In this document: piece after piece, positions 33,726-45,879 of the stretch
Layout of the letters: every line of letters starts with the position of its first letter
Numbering within the stretch: position 1 is the first letter of the stretch
DNA from: Cyanophora paradoxa
Lineage: Eukaryota; Glaucocystophyceae; Cyanophorales; Cyanophoraceae
Assembly: GCA_004431415.1 (NCBI GenBank)
Contig: QPMI01000260.1
Coordinates: 1 to 64,000, forward strand
Direction of reading: 5' to 3'
DNA length: 64,000 nt
Position numbers and translations under genes: made by a program
Notes under the pieces: model-generated
Databases searched by the model: none
Seen by the model: the letters and a program-made list of their open reading frames with translations, nothing else
What the model was told of the DNA's origin: nothing

Positions 33726-34348
33726 GTTCGCCGTTCCAGGCCTGGCTGCAGCTGATCCCCCTGCCAGGCCCCTGCCGCATTGCCAAGCACCAGACCCCTG
33801 CCAGGCTGTGTGATAATGATGCCTGGCCGAGGCCTAGGGCGACCCGTGCACGCCGCCGGTGCCGGCAGCCTGTGTACATATGCATGCCGTCATGATCAGT
33901 AATTAATTATAAGTACTATGATAATCATTGAATTATAAGCGCTAGCGCTAGCCGCTGAGCTTCAATTGCCGCAGCGGATGCGCGCATGCGCATGTGCATG
34001 CGCATGCGCATGAAAGAAAGCTAGGCCCGGCTTCGATCGAGATCGATCGAATATATTCAAGCTTCAAATTTTTACTAGTTAACTTATATTAGGGTTGAAC
34101 TTCCGCAAAGTTGGAACTTTGAAAGGGGTATACGTGGTCCGACCCAAGTCAAGGTGGCCTGTTCCAGCAGCGCTCTCTGGGCCTCTAGCTATATTCGACT
34201 CGGCGATACAAAAAGAATTCAGTGGCGATATGGGTGCGCAGTTGTAGCTCCGTACGCGGCGCGTCACTAACCGGCAGCGCATCGGTAGCACACGAGAACG
34301 AGGACACGGAGGACCCGGAGGACCCGGACGAGAACGAGGACGTCGAAG
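33726..34348. other. Intergenic region upstream of SMN
   Basis: Contains repeated CAGGCC/TGCCAGGC phrases (33730-33830) and a run of GCATGCGCATG palindromes (33982-34011). There is also a CGATCGAGATCGATCG palindrome (34033-34050). The last 120 bp carry an acidic open frame (EDTEDPEDPDENEDVEDEEA) that may be 5' UTR or a missed upstream SMN exon, because it has no ATG. Confidence 0.5.
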
Positions 34349-35981
34349 ATGAGGAGGCAGACGGCGCGGACGTGTGGGAGGAGGGTGCACCGCTCTGCAC
34401 AGCTCGTTGACGGTCGCTTTGTGCTTCCACCACGCGCAGAGATCTGGGAGGAGGCGCCCGATGTGGACGCTGCAGCAGGCGGTATCGTGTACTCGCAAGC
34501 GATCGATTTGACAGTGCGCCCCGCGGAGTTACCAGCCGGCACTGTCGCTCATTGCGCCAGCCAGGACGCGAACATGTGGGACGACAGCGCGCTCATCAAA
34601 GCGTTCGACGAGAGTGTCGCTAAGTATCAGGTGCCACGAAGCCAGGAACGGAGCAGTCCGGCTCAGCGCGTGCTGACCAAAGCCTCAGATTGCGCATAAG
34701 CTGAAGGGCGCCTCGGGTGTGAAGAATGTCAGGTGCAAGAGGAATCTGAGTTTTTAGTGCAATCTGGACGTTCTAAAACCGTTACAGGCCCGGGTCGAAC
34801 GCTGTCGTATCTGAGGTGCGATCTCGTCAGTAGCCATCATTCGAAGACAGAATGTGTCTGCAGGGACACAAGAAAACGAAGGAAAAGCGGGAGGGCGATG
34901 GGAAGGAGAAAACGAAAGGTCGGCCGTGTCTCAGTCGAGCGTGTTTACGTCTAAAACACCGGCAGAGAAGAAAAACCCGAAGGACAAAGAAGGCGGGAAG
35001 GACAAAGAAGCCCGCAAGAAGGAGAAAGAGGAAAGGCGCCGGGAGAAGGAATTGAAGAAACGAGAGAAGGAGGAGAAGAAGCTGAGGAAGAAAGCCTCGG
35101 AGGAAAGCGCCGCCGCACTACCTTCTGATGGAAGCAGCCCTTTCGGCACCGGCCCCGGGTATCCTTACGGCTGGCCTCCGTGCGCATCTTATCTGCGGGT
35201 CCTTCTTCTTTTAGATCATACTCGGCAGAGAGTGGGTGGCGTACTACTCGTCGTTCTACGGTGGTGAAGCGAGTTTCACTGGATGTCCTCAGACAGTATC
35301 GCCAGAGCCCGGCCTTGGCTCCGCACAGCAGGTGCATCCTTTCTGCTCCTCGCTTTTATCGCATTATCACTCGAGTGACGATGAGCAGGCGCACGCTGCC
35401 GCACGCCCCGCCACAGGGCGCGCGCGGAAGGTGCGCTCGACAGCTGGCGGGAATGAAGGCGCTTCAGGGGCAGTGCTCGACGACGGCAACTCTGGGGATG
35501 ACGGGCATGTTTTGTTCTATGAGGACGGCGTGCCCGTTGCTCCGGTCACCTCCTCCGCCTCTGCGGGACGGCCAGTTTCGCACCACATCCCGCGCAAGGT
35601 GTGTAGCTTCTTCCGTTCAGCTGTGGCGACGTCTGACCCGCTGCAGACGTACTCACCCCCCCCTACGTTGGGTTCCCCTCCGCCGCCAGTGCACCCTCGA
35701 CCGCGGTCAGCAGCTTCTTCTGCGCGACGGCCGCCCGCGGGGCCTGGTTCGTAATCGTCTCGATCCCTCTCTCGATCCACTGAGGCGCAGCTGCAGACGT
35801 GTTTGGAGCGGCGGAAGCGGCGCGCGGCCAACAGGAGGCATTCTCGCGATGCATGCTGGCGTGGTACTACGCCGGCTTCTACGCGGGGCAGTACCAGGTG
35901 CAGTGCGCAGTGTGCAGTATCTACACGGAGCCAGCTGAACCCTCGCAGGCGCAGTACCTGCAGCCCGCCCGTGAGCGCTAG
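34349..35981 (+). CDS. SMN: Survival motor neuron (SMN)-like protein
   Basis: SMN assembles Sm rings on spliceosomal snRNAs with Gemin partners. From the ATG at 34349 the N-terminal Gemin2-binding motif is clear: ANMWDDSALIKAFDESVAKY, preceded by a second EIWEEAPDVD copy-like motif. A long Lys/Glu-rich region follows (KKNPKDKEGGKDKEARKKEK), then YPYGWPPCASYLR. After several introns come REWVAYYSSFYGG, a Ser/Pro/Pro-rich segment and the oligomerisation YG-box AFSRCMLAWYYAGFYAGQYQ. A short tail ends ARER-stop at 35979. A Tudor domain is not evident, though parts may be hidden by exon uncertainty. The first and last motifs together make the call strong. The start codon choice is less sure. Confidence 0.82.
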
Positions 35982-36119
35982 GCAGGACCTTTACAGCTGT
36001 CGAAATAATACTAAAATTCGTAAGGAACTGAGGGAAGGGGAGGGAGGGGGGAGAGGGGGGAAAGGGAGGGAGGGGGGGGGGAGAGAGAGAGGGGGGGGGT
36101 GTTGGGATTTCACGGATCA
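35982..36119. other. G-rich convergent intergenic region
   Basis: Separates the 3' ends of SMN (+) and the carboxypeptidase gene (-). Much of it is GGGAGGGGGGAGAG-type purine tract (36036-36100). Confidence 0.6.
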
Positions 36120-39100
36120 TCATCTGCTGAGCATCGGTCCCACGTTCTTCAGCTTCAACTTGACGCGCCCCGCGCTCCCGCTGGCGGACGTTGCAGCCGC
36201 TGGGGCACTCGCTAGTACCCCGAGGGAGGATGAGGAGGAGGAAGTGGGAAGGCCCTGCACGGGGCCGCCAGAGGGGGGCGAGATGGTAAGGACTTGAAAG
36301 CCCGCTCCACGCCCTGACATGGGGCCGGACGACTGCCTGCGGAGGGCTCGCCCGATGGCGAGCAGTGCGCATTGCGCGCGCACCCGAGTATGTGAGGGAA
36401 ATGGATGGAGGAGGGCGGGCCGGGAGGCCGCGGTGGGGCAGGCAGGCTCGCAGATACCCCCGAGTTTCGACGCCTGCCGCCAGTGAGAACGACGCAAACG
36501 GCGGCGTCGAAGGGGGCACACGGTCTCGAGGGGCTCACGCGCGATGCACGCCGCCGGTCCGGCGACCGTGCCCGCGGCTGCTCTGGGCGAACGGGCTGGC
36601 CCGGTGGAGAAGGGGCGGCGCTGGGGGTGGGTCGGGCGGAGGGGGTCGCGGAGGGCGGGGCGGGTGGCTGGGTGGGCGGCAGCGGGGCGAGGCCGTATGT
36701 GGCCTCGAATTCGCGCAAGAGCTCCTCGAGGCGCGGCGTCGGCGGCTCAATGAATTCGAGAAGAGCCCCGCAAAAGTGCCGCCCCACCTCCGCCAGGTGG
36801 TCCACGTTGAAGTGCATGCGCACACGCGGGCCCGCCCCCGCCCCGCCCGCCCCCGTCGCGGGCACCCGCACCGACGGCGCCGTCGACGGTCGCGCCCCAA
36901 CGTCCTGCAAGCCTTCAGGACGCGTAGCCGAAGGAGTAGCGGGGGCGCGGCGCGCACGCGGGCCGCTGCGTACGGAGGCCGGGGCGCGGGCTGGGGCGCC
37001 TCAAGGTCTGCCCCACAGAAGGATGCCTCCAGCGTGTAGCAGGGGCGGAGACCTGCGGTGCACGATCGGCGGGAGGAGGGAGGGGGGCCGCGCGGACGGA
37101 GGTTGCGGACCCAGCTCGCGCCAAAGGGCGACCCGGGCAGTGGACGCCTTCGACTTCTGCACGCGAAAGCAGCAGAGCTCGAGGCTGAAAAGGTGCGGGG
37201 CCCGGTCGCGCAGCATTCGGGGGAAGAGGCGCTGCGACAGCATCTCATGCCGCGCTTGCAGGGCTGTGAGGCACTCCGCGCTTTCCCCGTCCCCGTCGCC
37301 AGCGCCCTCCGACGGCCCCGTCCCGGGTGCGCCCGGCCCGCCTCCCTTGTCCGGCTTTCCCCCCCGGCCCGGCCTCCCGCGCTTTGCGCGGGCCTTGACA
37401 GAGCCGGCGACGGCGCCCTTGCCCTTGGCGCTCTTGCTCGAGGACTTCTCGGACGGAGCCGCCTTGGCCTGGGGGCCGTCCCCCGCAGGTCCCTCCTCGT
37501 CGCTCTCCCCCTCGCCCACTGCGCTCGCCGTCACGGAGCCTGAAAGCAGAGGACGAGGGGGAGGGGCGCGCCGCCGGTGGGGTCCTTGGACGCGAGGTTG
37601 CAGCAGCCATACATGAAGACGTTTTTGCGGCGCGAGTGCCCTGCGCCGCCCTCGCCCGCGCACAGGGCGACAGGAGGCGGGCCGGGGACCGTGGAAGTCG
37701 CAAAAGAAGAAGACGCCGCGGCCCGGTCTGCCGGGCCCGCGCTCCTCATGCAGGCGCCGGACGAGCTCCTTGCAGTGGAAGATCTGCGGCGCAGGTCAGC
37801 GGTGCGACACAGGGGGCCCCCGCGGGGCGGACCGTCGGCTCGCGGAGGGCGCTGGGCTTCGTCCACTGGCGGTTGAGGTCGACGCCCGTGAGACTCGTGC
37901 TGCGCGCCGTCAGGCCGGCGTGCGGCAAGCCGCGCGCGCCCTGCACCGGTAGTTGCCGGCGACGACGCCGTCGGGGTTGAGCATGGGCACCACCTGCGGG
38001 ACGGTGAGGCGCGAGCGGCAAGGCCATGCCTCTCATCCCCGCACCTTGAAGACCACCGTATCCCGCAGTCGCTGCGCCTCGGCGCTATTCCCTGTGAGGA
38101 AGTCCAGCACGCCTGCGGCGGGCTTCGGCCCCTGGCGCGCGAGGCGGCGCGTGCGGCGCAGCGGGGCGCGTGTGGCTCGCCCTTCATGATCCAGCTCGCG
38201 TTGCTCTCGCCGGGGTGCACCCGGGCTGTGAGCACGGCCACGCGGCGCTGCGCTACCGCCTCCGCGTCCCCGGGGCTCGTGATCGTAAGCAGGTCGCACG
38301 GCCTCCCCGCGTTCGTATAGCAGAGGACCTGACGCCGGAGGAAAGTCCGCACGCGGGGGTCCACCTGCGGCCGCGTCGTCCCAGGGGCGCGTACGCGAGG
38401 CGAGGCCGCGGGGCAGGGTCGGACTGTGATGGCGCCGAGGTGGCGCTGCAGGTCGGTGAAGGTGTACGGGTAGTGGTACGCGATGTAGTAGAGCGCGCCC
38501 TCCTCCGACGCACGATGGAACTGCGCTGGCCGTCGCGCCGCGGCGGGACGAAGTTAGGCGCAGCCGGCGGGCCTGCAGGGAGAAGGTGAGGGTGTAGTAA
38601 GGCATTGGCGCCGTCGAGGCCTTTGCTTTCGCAGCGCCTTTGCGCCCCGCAGCCCCGCCCACCACGTCCACCTGCGGCCCACTTGCACGACGCTCTCTCA
38701 AGGCCCGGCGCAGCGCGAACCTGTCGCGTGTGCTGGTTTGGGTAGTAGCAAATGCGAGTGCCGGCACGGACCCAGCCGACGCCGCGCGAGGCAGCATCAA
38801 GGGTCGAGTACATCAATGGCCTCATGCCGAAGTTGAACTGGCTGTTCGGCTGCCGGCGGTCTCACGGGCGTGGCGCGACGACGGTCTCGGGTACGCGGCG
38901 ACGCGGAACCTTTTCGAGGTTGATGATGTTGAACTTGTAGGCAGCCGGGGGGGGGAGGGCGCCCGCCACGACGGCGAAGTAGAACCACTGCGTGTGGCCC
39001 TTGGAGGCGACGTCCACCTCGAGGGTCAGGTCGTACTCCCTGTCCCCGACGCGCACCGCCGCCCGCAGGTTCCCGCTCTCGAAGCGCGACTCGAACTCTG

Positions 39101-42100
39101 CCGCCCCCTCGCGCCCCGCCCCCTGCCCGCGCTTCGCCCCTTGCGCACCGAGCTGCGGCGAGGTCCACTGGCGCCCGACGGAGGAGGCCACCCTCGGCGT
39201 CCCGCGGCCCGTCGAGCCGTTGGGCGCGCCAGGCGCTGGCGTGGCGCCAGCCGCGACAGCGCTGGGGGGCGGGCGCGCGAGATCTGGCGAGGTGCGCCCG
39301 GGAGCCGACACCTGCGGGACAGCGTGAGCAAGCAGCTCGAGGGGCCGGAGAGGTGGCGGGGCGGCGCCTGCGCGGGGGAACAGGCGGGGTGGCTGCGGAG
39401 CGCGTCGTAGACGAGGGCGTCGGGCGGCCCCGCGGCGGCCCAGCGCTCCACGTCGTGAATCATCATCTCGTGCACGAGGGGCCCCTCCACCGCCGTCCCC
39501 AGCGGCTCCTCGCCCAGCTGCCCCGCGTCGGCCCCGGCCCCGCCCGCGCTCCCGCTCCGCGCACCGCAGGGTGGTGCGAGAGCAGCAGGTCGGCGTGCAC
39601 GCCAAGGGGCGGCGCGCGCGTCTGCGGAGCGGCGGTCCCCGCGGCGGCCGCGGGAGGTAGCGCGGGGAAGGCGATGTCGGCACGGGCGGCGGCGGGGGCG
39701 TCGGGCGCGCTGTCGTCCGAGTCGCTGCCGCCGAGGGACTCGGCGCCCCACTGGGTCGGGCTCGCGGCCGGCCCCCGCTTACGCTCGCGCGCTGCCGCGA
39801 GGGCCGCCCCGCAGCCGTCGACGAGGCCGACGCCGGCCGCGGCGCCTGCGGCGAGGCCGCCCCCGAGGGCGACGGCAGAGGCGACACGGGTGCCGACGCA
39901 GCCGTCGGCATCGGCCGCGGCACGGGGCGCGGCGGCCGCCGAAAGCTGCCCGAGCTGCTCGGCTGCGAAGGAATAGAGAGGGGAGACTGGCCGCGCGAGG
40001 AGGGGCCTTCCTCCCCCCCGTCCTCCGCGCGGCTCGCCTCCTCCTCGTCCCCCTCGCCGGCCTCTCCCTCTGCAACCTCGACCTCCTCGGGCCCCTCCGT
40101 TGGCCCCTCCGCCTCTCCTCCAGCGTCGTCGGCACCCGGCGGCACAGGCGACGGCGTAAGCGCCGGCACGTGCTCGCTCGCTGCGCGAAATCCATCGCTC
40201 AGAGGGGCCGCGCGATGTGCCGGGACATCGGCTCGCACGTGTCGGGGAAGGAGCCGCCGCGCCGACCCCGGGCCCGCTCCAGTAGGCACGGCAGGCCGGA
40301 GAATCGCGGCAGAGCTCAGGGAACTCTGCGCCGCATCTGCCCGGGGTTCGGAGTGGGGCGCGGGCTGCAGCGAGAAGGGCGCACGAGGTGCATCGGCAAA
40401 GGGACCAGAGGCGCGCCGGCGGGTAGCAGCGCTCCAGCGCCGCCTGCCGCGCCGCCTCGCCCATCAGCGCCTCGCCATCGCCCTCCGCCTCCGCCGGCGC
40501 TGCGCGACGTCACTCGCGCGCCAGGGAGGCGCGCTCGGGCGGGCAGACGGTCGGCGGGGAGGCCGGCGGTGCGCTCGCGGAGGAAGTCTTGGAAGCAGTA
40601 GTACGAGCGGGCGTAGTTGGAGTTGAAGCTGAGGTCCCCGGGCTGCATCCCGCCCCCGTACATCGGGCCCGCCCCGGGCGCCGCCCCCGCTGCGCCCCGA
40701 CCGTCAGGCCAGCCAAGCTTAAAAGCAGGCTGCGCCGCTCACGCGGGGGAGGCGGGTAGGGGTTCTCCTGGCGGGGCCGGAGGACCCAGAGGAGGCGGAA
40801 AGCGGACTTGAGGATGTCGGGGTGGTTCTGCGGAGGGCTCGCGAGCGAGTGCAGCGGGGCGGGCGCGACTGGCGAGGAGGCACGCCTGGAAGTGGAGGAG
40901 CACGGCGGCGCGCACGGCCTCGAAGGCCCCCGCCTGACGCACCATCCCCGCGAACGAATCCCCTGCCAGGGCCACCCCCTGTCGCGCGCTCGGCCCTCCG
41001 GTCGCACGCCAGGGCGGGGTCGTGCCGGCACCTTGAGGGCGGCTATTGCGGAGCGGCAGATGTCGGAACGGGTGTTGTGCGCCTTGAGGATGTGGAGCAC
41101 GAGGCCCCAGCCTTCCTCCCTTACAAACGCCACCACGCTCGTCGCCGCTGCACGTCTGTGAGCACCGTGGCAACCCCGGCACGACAGAAGGAAAAAAAGA
41201 AAACGACGCGCACATGCTTCGACCAGCCGCGCCAGCGCGGCGAGCGCGGGGGCCAGAAGCAGCAGCTTCGTTGAATGGGCGTATATGGCAGCAAGGAGCG
41301 CGCTGACCGTCCCTTCCTTGGACGCAACGGAGACGTTTCCGTCTGCAGGCGGCGTCAGCGACACGCCGCCGCCGGGCGGGCGGGAACGCGCCATTGCGGA
41401 GAAGGACGCAGAGGAGATCGGCCGCGGCAGAGGCGAGATCGACATCGTAGACGTATGCTTTCAGCGCAGAGATCACAACACTGAGCACACCCTCGAGGCG
41501 CGCCGTAACCGCCAGGGCACGATCTGAGCCCCGCGTCAAGTGCGCAGCCGTCGCCGCGCTGCTGTTGCCCACCGGCCCGCGAGAGGACGAGCACAGCGTT
41601 GAAAGACACCGCCAGCAGGTGCGGCTGGGTTTGGTTCACGTTGATGACACTGTAGAGGCTCTTGACGGCCCCCTCCTTTAAAACTTGCGTAGCTGCGGTG
41701 TCTTCGGCGGGGCGCGACGAGAGACGAGAACAGCACTGCAATGCACCGTGGCTTTTCGCGAGGTTCAGGAGCGTTGTGATTGCCCAGGACATGAGCTCGA
41801 CGTCCGCAGCCGCATGCAACGACATCGCTGCCAGGAGCGTGCCTACTACGCCTTCGCGTATCTGCGAGGTAAAGCCCTCAGCCTGTGCTCGCAAGGCGCC
41901 AGCGCGGCGCTCTGACCATGGGTCCGCGGTTCTCCTCTGTGCAGCCGCGCCGAACGAGCCGGTCAGCGCCACGTAAACACTACTCGGAGCGCAGGCTGGT
42001 GCGTGAGTTGCCGAGAACGCACCGTCCTGGCTCAGTTGGGCGAGGCTGCGGAAGGCCTGGCGAAGAGACTCCAAATCGTCCGCCGACCCGGCGCCCCGCC

Positions 42101-42211
42101 CCGCCAGGCTGTTGAACGCGCGTTAGCTTGTTAGCTAATGTTGAACGCGCTCGTTAGCTAGCTAGCACCGATAACAGCGGTGCCTGCTCACCTCGCCACC
42201 TCAAGCTCCAT
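36120..42211 (-). CDS. Cytosolic carboxypeptidase, CCP1/Nna1-like, with ARM-type N-terminus
   Basis: M14B metallocarboxypeptidase that trims polyglutamate or C-terminal residues from tubulin. The ATG at 42211 (MELEVA, phase-joined over an intron to [20 protein letters not shown]) starts a helical-repeat region with [39 protein letters not shown] and [21 protein letters not shown] Pro/Ala-rich linker follows. The CCP N-domain contains [41 protein letters not shown] and [10 protein letters not shown]. The peptidase has [20 protein letters not shown], zinc-binding [42 protein letters not shown] and [20 protein letters not shown]. It ends [14 protein letters not shown]-stop at 36120. The ARM plus CCP order matches animal CCP1. 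There are about 20 introns. The join between ARM and peptidase parts is inferred. Confidence 0.82.
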
Positions 42212-42401
42212 AGCTGGGGCCTGCACGCTACCGCATGCAACGCGCGTGTAGAAGGCCTCGCTACCTCGGGGGCTCCATCACCGATTCACGTACCCCTTGC
42301 AAAAACAAAAAGAAAGTCTCGCCTCGCCGCCCCGCTACAGATCATAAGCCTCGCTCAACCGCCAGCCGGTGAAGGACCAGCACAGGTCGCAGCCGACCGC
42401 C
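42212..42401. promoter_or_regulatory. Divergent promoter interval of CCP1-like and SRP14 genes
   Basis: About 190 bp between divergent ATGs. It includes an A-rich AAAAACAAAAAGAAAG at 42300. No specific site was recognised. Confidence 0.4.
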
Positions 42402-42915
42402 ATGCTCCTCGAGCCAGACTCCTTCCTGAACGAGCTTACAAAGCTATTCACAAAGTGCAAGACAGTTGGGAGCGTGTACATTACAGTAAAGCGATGTGCG
42501 TCTCGCGCGCCGCGCCTGGCACCGCGACGGTGGGCAAGGTCTCACGACGAAGCCGCAGTCACCGGCCCGCCGAGCGGTCGCAAGGATAAGCAAGACAAGA
42601 AAGGCGCGGTTGCGGGCGAGGAAAAGTGCTTGCTGCGGGCAACCGATGGCAAGCGCATTAAGCTCTCCACCGTGGTGCGCTCGATCGCAAGTGCCGCGAT
42701 GTGTGAATCCCCCGCGCGACCGCATTGTGGACCAGGTGCCCCGCGCGTGAGCTGACGCTGGATTCGCACAGATCGCGCACAAGGACCACGTGCGCTTCCA
42801 GATGGCATTCGCTACGATCCTCAAGGTTCAAATGGACGCGCTGAAGAAGAAGGAGAAGAATGTCAAGAAGGCACCGGCGCCCGTAAAGAAGAAGGCTGCG
42901 GAGCCCTCCGCTTAG
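42402..42915 (+). CDS. SRP14: Signal recognition particle 14 kDa protein (SRP14)
   Basis: Alu-domain subunit of the signal recognition particle, involved in elongation arrest in the cytosol. The ATG at 42402 opens MLLEPDSFLNELTKLFTKCK, then TVGSVYITVKR. The central loop has an insertion rich in Lys/Gly (GRKDKQDKKGAVAG). The conserved EEKCLLRATDGKRIKLSTVV and, after an intron (about 42690-42770), IAHKDHVRFQMAFATILKVQ and MDALKKKEKNVKK complete the fold. It ends KKKAAEPSA-stop at 42913. Two introns are inferred, the first at about 42496-42541. Size is typical for the family. Confidence 0.93.
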
Positions 42916-43186
42916 CTATTCTGCCCCCCTGCCTTCACTGACCCGCTTGACTGCCCCTAGGCCTGCATTTTGACGAAACACGCGCTGTCAGCTAGCTGTT
43001 TGACTGACAGTGTTCACGGAAGACATCGGGGTAGTACTGCTCATGCCATGACTCGATGATGATGCCCCCGCGGCCGCGCGCGCAATCCGCAATCTAAAAT
43101 TTTGCCGCAATCTTCAGTAAGCTTGAAATTTTGCCGCAATCTATAGCTATTTTGTCGAGGCACGCGAGGACAACTAGCTAGCTATT

Positions 43187-45094
43187 TCAACTGGATACAG
43201 CACCCTTCTTCCGGGCAGCACTTTCCGCGTGACTTTTCTTGGCCTTCTCGAGGAGCGGCAACAGCTGTTTTTTCTCTGCCAAGATTTTGAGAAACTCGCA
43301 CACGAACCTGGCGCGCGGAGGAGAGCAAAATTCAGAGAGCGACGTGGTGCGGTGGGCGCGGGCACGTCCGCACGGGATGTAGTTGTGGCGGCGGCGCATG
43401 TTCTCTATCTGCAGGGCGGTGAGCGAGGGGGCGCAGAAAAGCACAGGCTGGGACCGCGCCTTCCAGGCCTTGTACTTCTCGTCCTCGGCCTGGACGGTGG
43501 CGAGCAGCTGCCCCGCCCGGTCCTCCAGCTGCAGCATCTGCGACTGCACCTGCGCTCCGCTCGCGCTCTCTCGCCGCCGGCGTCCGGGGCGGGCCGCGCA
43601 CCTCGTCGCCCCCGATGCGCTCGATCTCAGTAACCTGCGCGTGCACCTCCCCGCTGGTGTCCGGCCCGCCCTCCGGCTCTGAGTCCCCCGCTGATGAGAT
43701 GGTGCGAGACGGCGGGAAAGCGAACGGGACGCGCCGACGCAGGCGGCGGGATCGACCGGGAGGCCAAGGGCCATGAGGCGGCGGGCGGCAGCGGCGCGAA
43801 GGGTGAGGACGCGCTTGAGCTCCTGCTGGGCGGCGTCCTTGCGGTTCCTTGTACGGGGGGTCATCCTTGCTACGAGCTACTGCATCAGGGGCGTGGCAGA
43901 CCTCACGAGGGCTAGTAGATTGAAGCGGATTTCGCTCGACGCGTATCTGCCCCGCGTCATGCCACGCTCCGCCCTATTGCGGCGCCCCGCGCACCGTTCG
44001 ATGCGGGCCTGAATCACCGGCGCCACCTTTTGCAGCCAGTCGTCCTTCGTGCAGGGGCCGAGATCGATTGGGCCAGGCTTCAGCCCATCGAGCTCGTACA
44101 GAACCCCGTTCACGGGCACGTAGCTGGCGCGAGTTCGGGAGCTGCCCCGTGGGGCGAGGCGCGAGGTCGCACCTAATGAAGTGGTACACGTCGTCATCCT
44201 TCGTCGCTTTCTTGTCCTCCTCGATGACGAACGGCTCAGGGCTGCCAGCGCATGAGAGGTCCCTCGCGGACGCGCAGCGAGCTGAACGCAGTACCGAGCG
44301 AAGCTATTGTGAACAGTGCGAATCGTCTCGCTGTTGCTAATAGCCAGGCCCTTCATCTGTGGCAGCGATGCTCAGCTGCGATCCCCGAAGGGCGGGCGGC
44401 TTGGTCCCTCGGGCTTGCCTCGGGGTCGAACTCTTTGGTGAAGTTTCTGAACTCGTTAAGCTCACTCCCTAGCTCGATTTCTTGGCAGTTCATCACGATA
44501 GACAAAAGGGCTTGCGTCGCGCAGGCGTTGTTGATGATCTGCGCTTCCGTCACTTAAGGCCTACCCGAGCCCAACGAGTCCCCTGGACCTGGTTAGCGAA
44601 AAACAAGCCCTCGCGCGGCTCCTTCACGACTGGTCTGTCGTCCTTCTCGTGCCGCCACTGCGCGGCATCTGAGGAAACTGCCGGCACACGGAAGGCGGCG
44701 AATGGCTCGGACCTTGAACAGAAAGCAGAGCCTGCGCGCAGAGGAGCATGAGCAGCCAACGTCAGCTACAGCTCGCGCCGCGCAGAAAGCGCGAGCAAGC
44801 TCCGCTCACCCGAACACCGGCCTGCGGGGTCGATTCATCAGCAAGCGGCACGTACGCGGCTCGGGCGGTTCGCACTGGAGCTCGCGCATCATGTCCGCGT
44901 CCAGGCTGTAGATTTCCTCCATCTGCACGCCACGAACGCCGATTCGCGCCAGTAGCTCCGTGAAGACACCGGGGTCGGACTCGATGGTGCACCTGGCGCG
45001 ATGGCTCGCTAAACGACGCCCAGCGGCGTTCACGCGCGTCTATAAGAGGGGCGCTTGCGATTGCCGTATTGCACCAGTTCATGGAATTCGCCAT
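43187..45094 (-). CDS. UCHL5: Ubiquitin C-terminal hydrolase UCHL5/UCH37
   Basis: Cysteine deubiquitinase of the UCH family that docks on the proteasome via Rpn13 and edits ubiquitin chains. The ATG at 45094 reads MANSMNWC, split by an intron, then [17 protein letters not shown] and [15 protein letters not shown]. The catalytic Cys is in [17 protein letters not shown] (near 44540). [20 protein letters not shown] follows. The active-site His is in DVYHFI (near 44180), and the Asp side is in [20 protein letters not shown]. The C-terminal ULD helices contain MRRRHNYIP and [20 protein letters not shown], ending KKGAVSS-stop at 43187. All catalytic elements are present. Six or more introns are inferred. 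Confidence 0.93.
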
Positions 45095-45879
45095 CCTCTC
45101 GCTCTCTTCGCTCTTTTGTAACGTCTGACTCGCCGTCGACAGATCGACTCGTTTGTTCGACTCGACGTCGGACTCGACGACTCGTCGGACTCGACGACTC
45201 GTTAGGGATGTGCCTTGGTACCCCTCCGGTCCTTGGCAAGGTGACCTTGACCGCCCTCTGTCCTTGGCAAGGTTCCCTTAAGGTCCTGCCATACAAACTT
45301 TCCGCCATACAAATCGTGTTATGAAATCAAAATCTACTTGACCTAAGCTGCAAAACTGCATCTTACACAGCTCGTTTTTTTTACCGGTCGACCCAACACG
45401 GTCAAAAATCGGTTAAGGCGAAATCGCTCCTCGGGTATTTGGAATTCCCCGGCTTTAGCTAGTGCAATCTACCCGCTAGCTTGACGGCTACAAGCTGCTG
45501 CGAGGAGACTAGCCGTTCTGCGGCGGGTGAAAAGTTATCGCGATCGCCGGCTACCCTTGCCCATACAACGGGCATGTCGAGTCGATTAGGAAAAAAAACG
45601 AGCTGTGTTACACTCGAGCTAAGCAAGTCGGTAACGTCGATTTGTTCAAATAGAGCTGTTTTCCACCAATCCGGTCATAGTTGCACCCGCACGGGTACGC
45701 GGTGTAGGGGGTCTCCCATACAAAAGTTTTGTATGGCCGGACCTTGCCCTTGCCTTGAGCCACCTTGTTGCCTTGGCAAGGTAACCTTAAACGCCCGAAA
45801 ACGCACCTTAAACGCAAGGTGGTTCCTTGCAAGGGACATCCCTACGACTCGTCCACGCGGGGGTAGAGGAGTTTCGATA
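45095..45879. repeat. Intergenic palindromic region (MITE-like) between UCHL5 and PTPA
   Basis: Begins with GACTCGACGACTCGT-type minisatellite (45120-45205). It then holds repeated CCTTGGCAAGGT palindromes and CATACAAA motifs (45225-45312), echoed in reverse order at 45712-45840. One of these is a perfect palindrome (CATACAAAAGTTTTGTATG, 45717-45735). The bracketed 600 bp resemble a small inverted-repeat element. The divergent promoters of UCHL5 and PTPA must also lie here. No gene is supported. Confidence 0.5.

Noticed and set aside
37001-37663. Numerous long GC-rich frames on both strands across 36000-42000
   Set aside because: They are non-coding shadows. Only the frames carrying ARM and carboxypeptidase motifs in order were kept.
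41355-42211. The ARM-repeat segment as a separate gene from the carboxypeptidase
   Set aside because: Same strand, no stop or start with good context between them, and the ARM plus CCP order matches known CCP1 architecture. A separate gene is still possible without transcript data.
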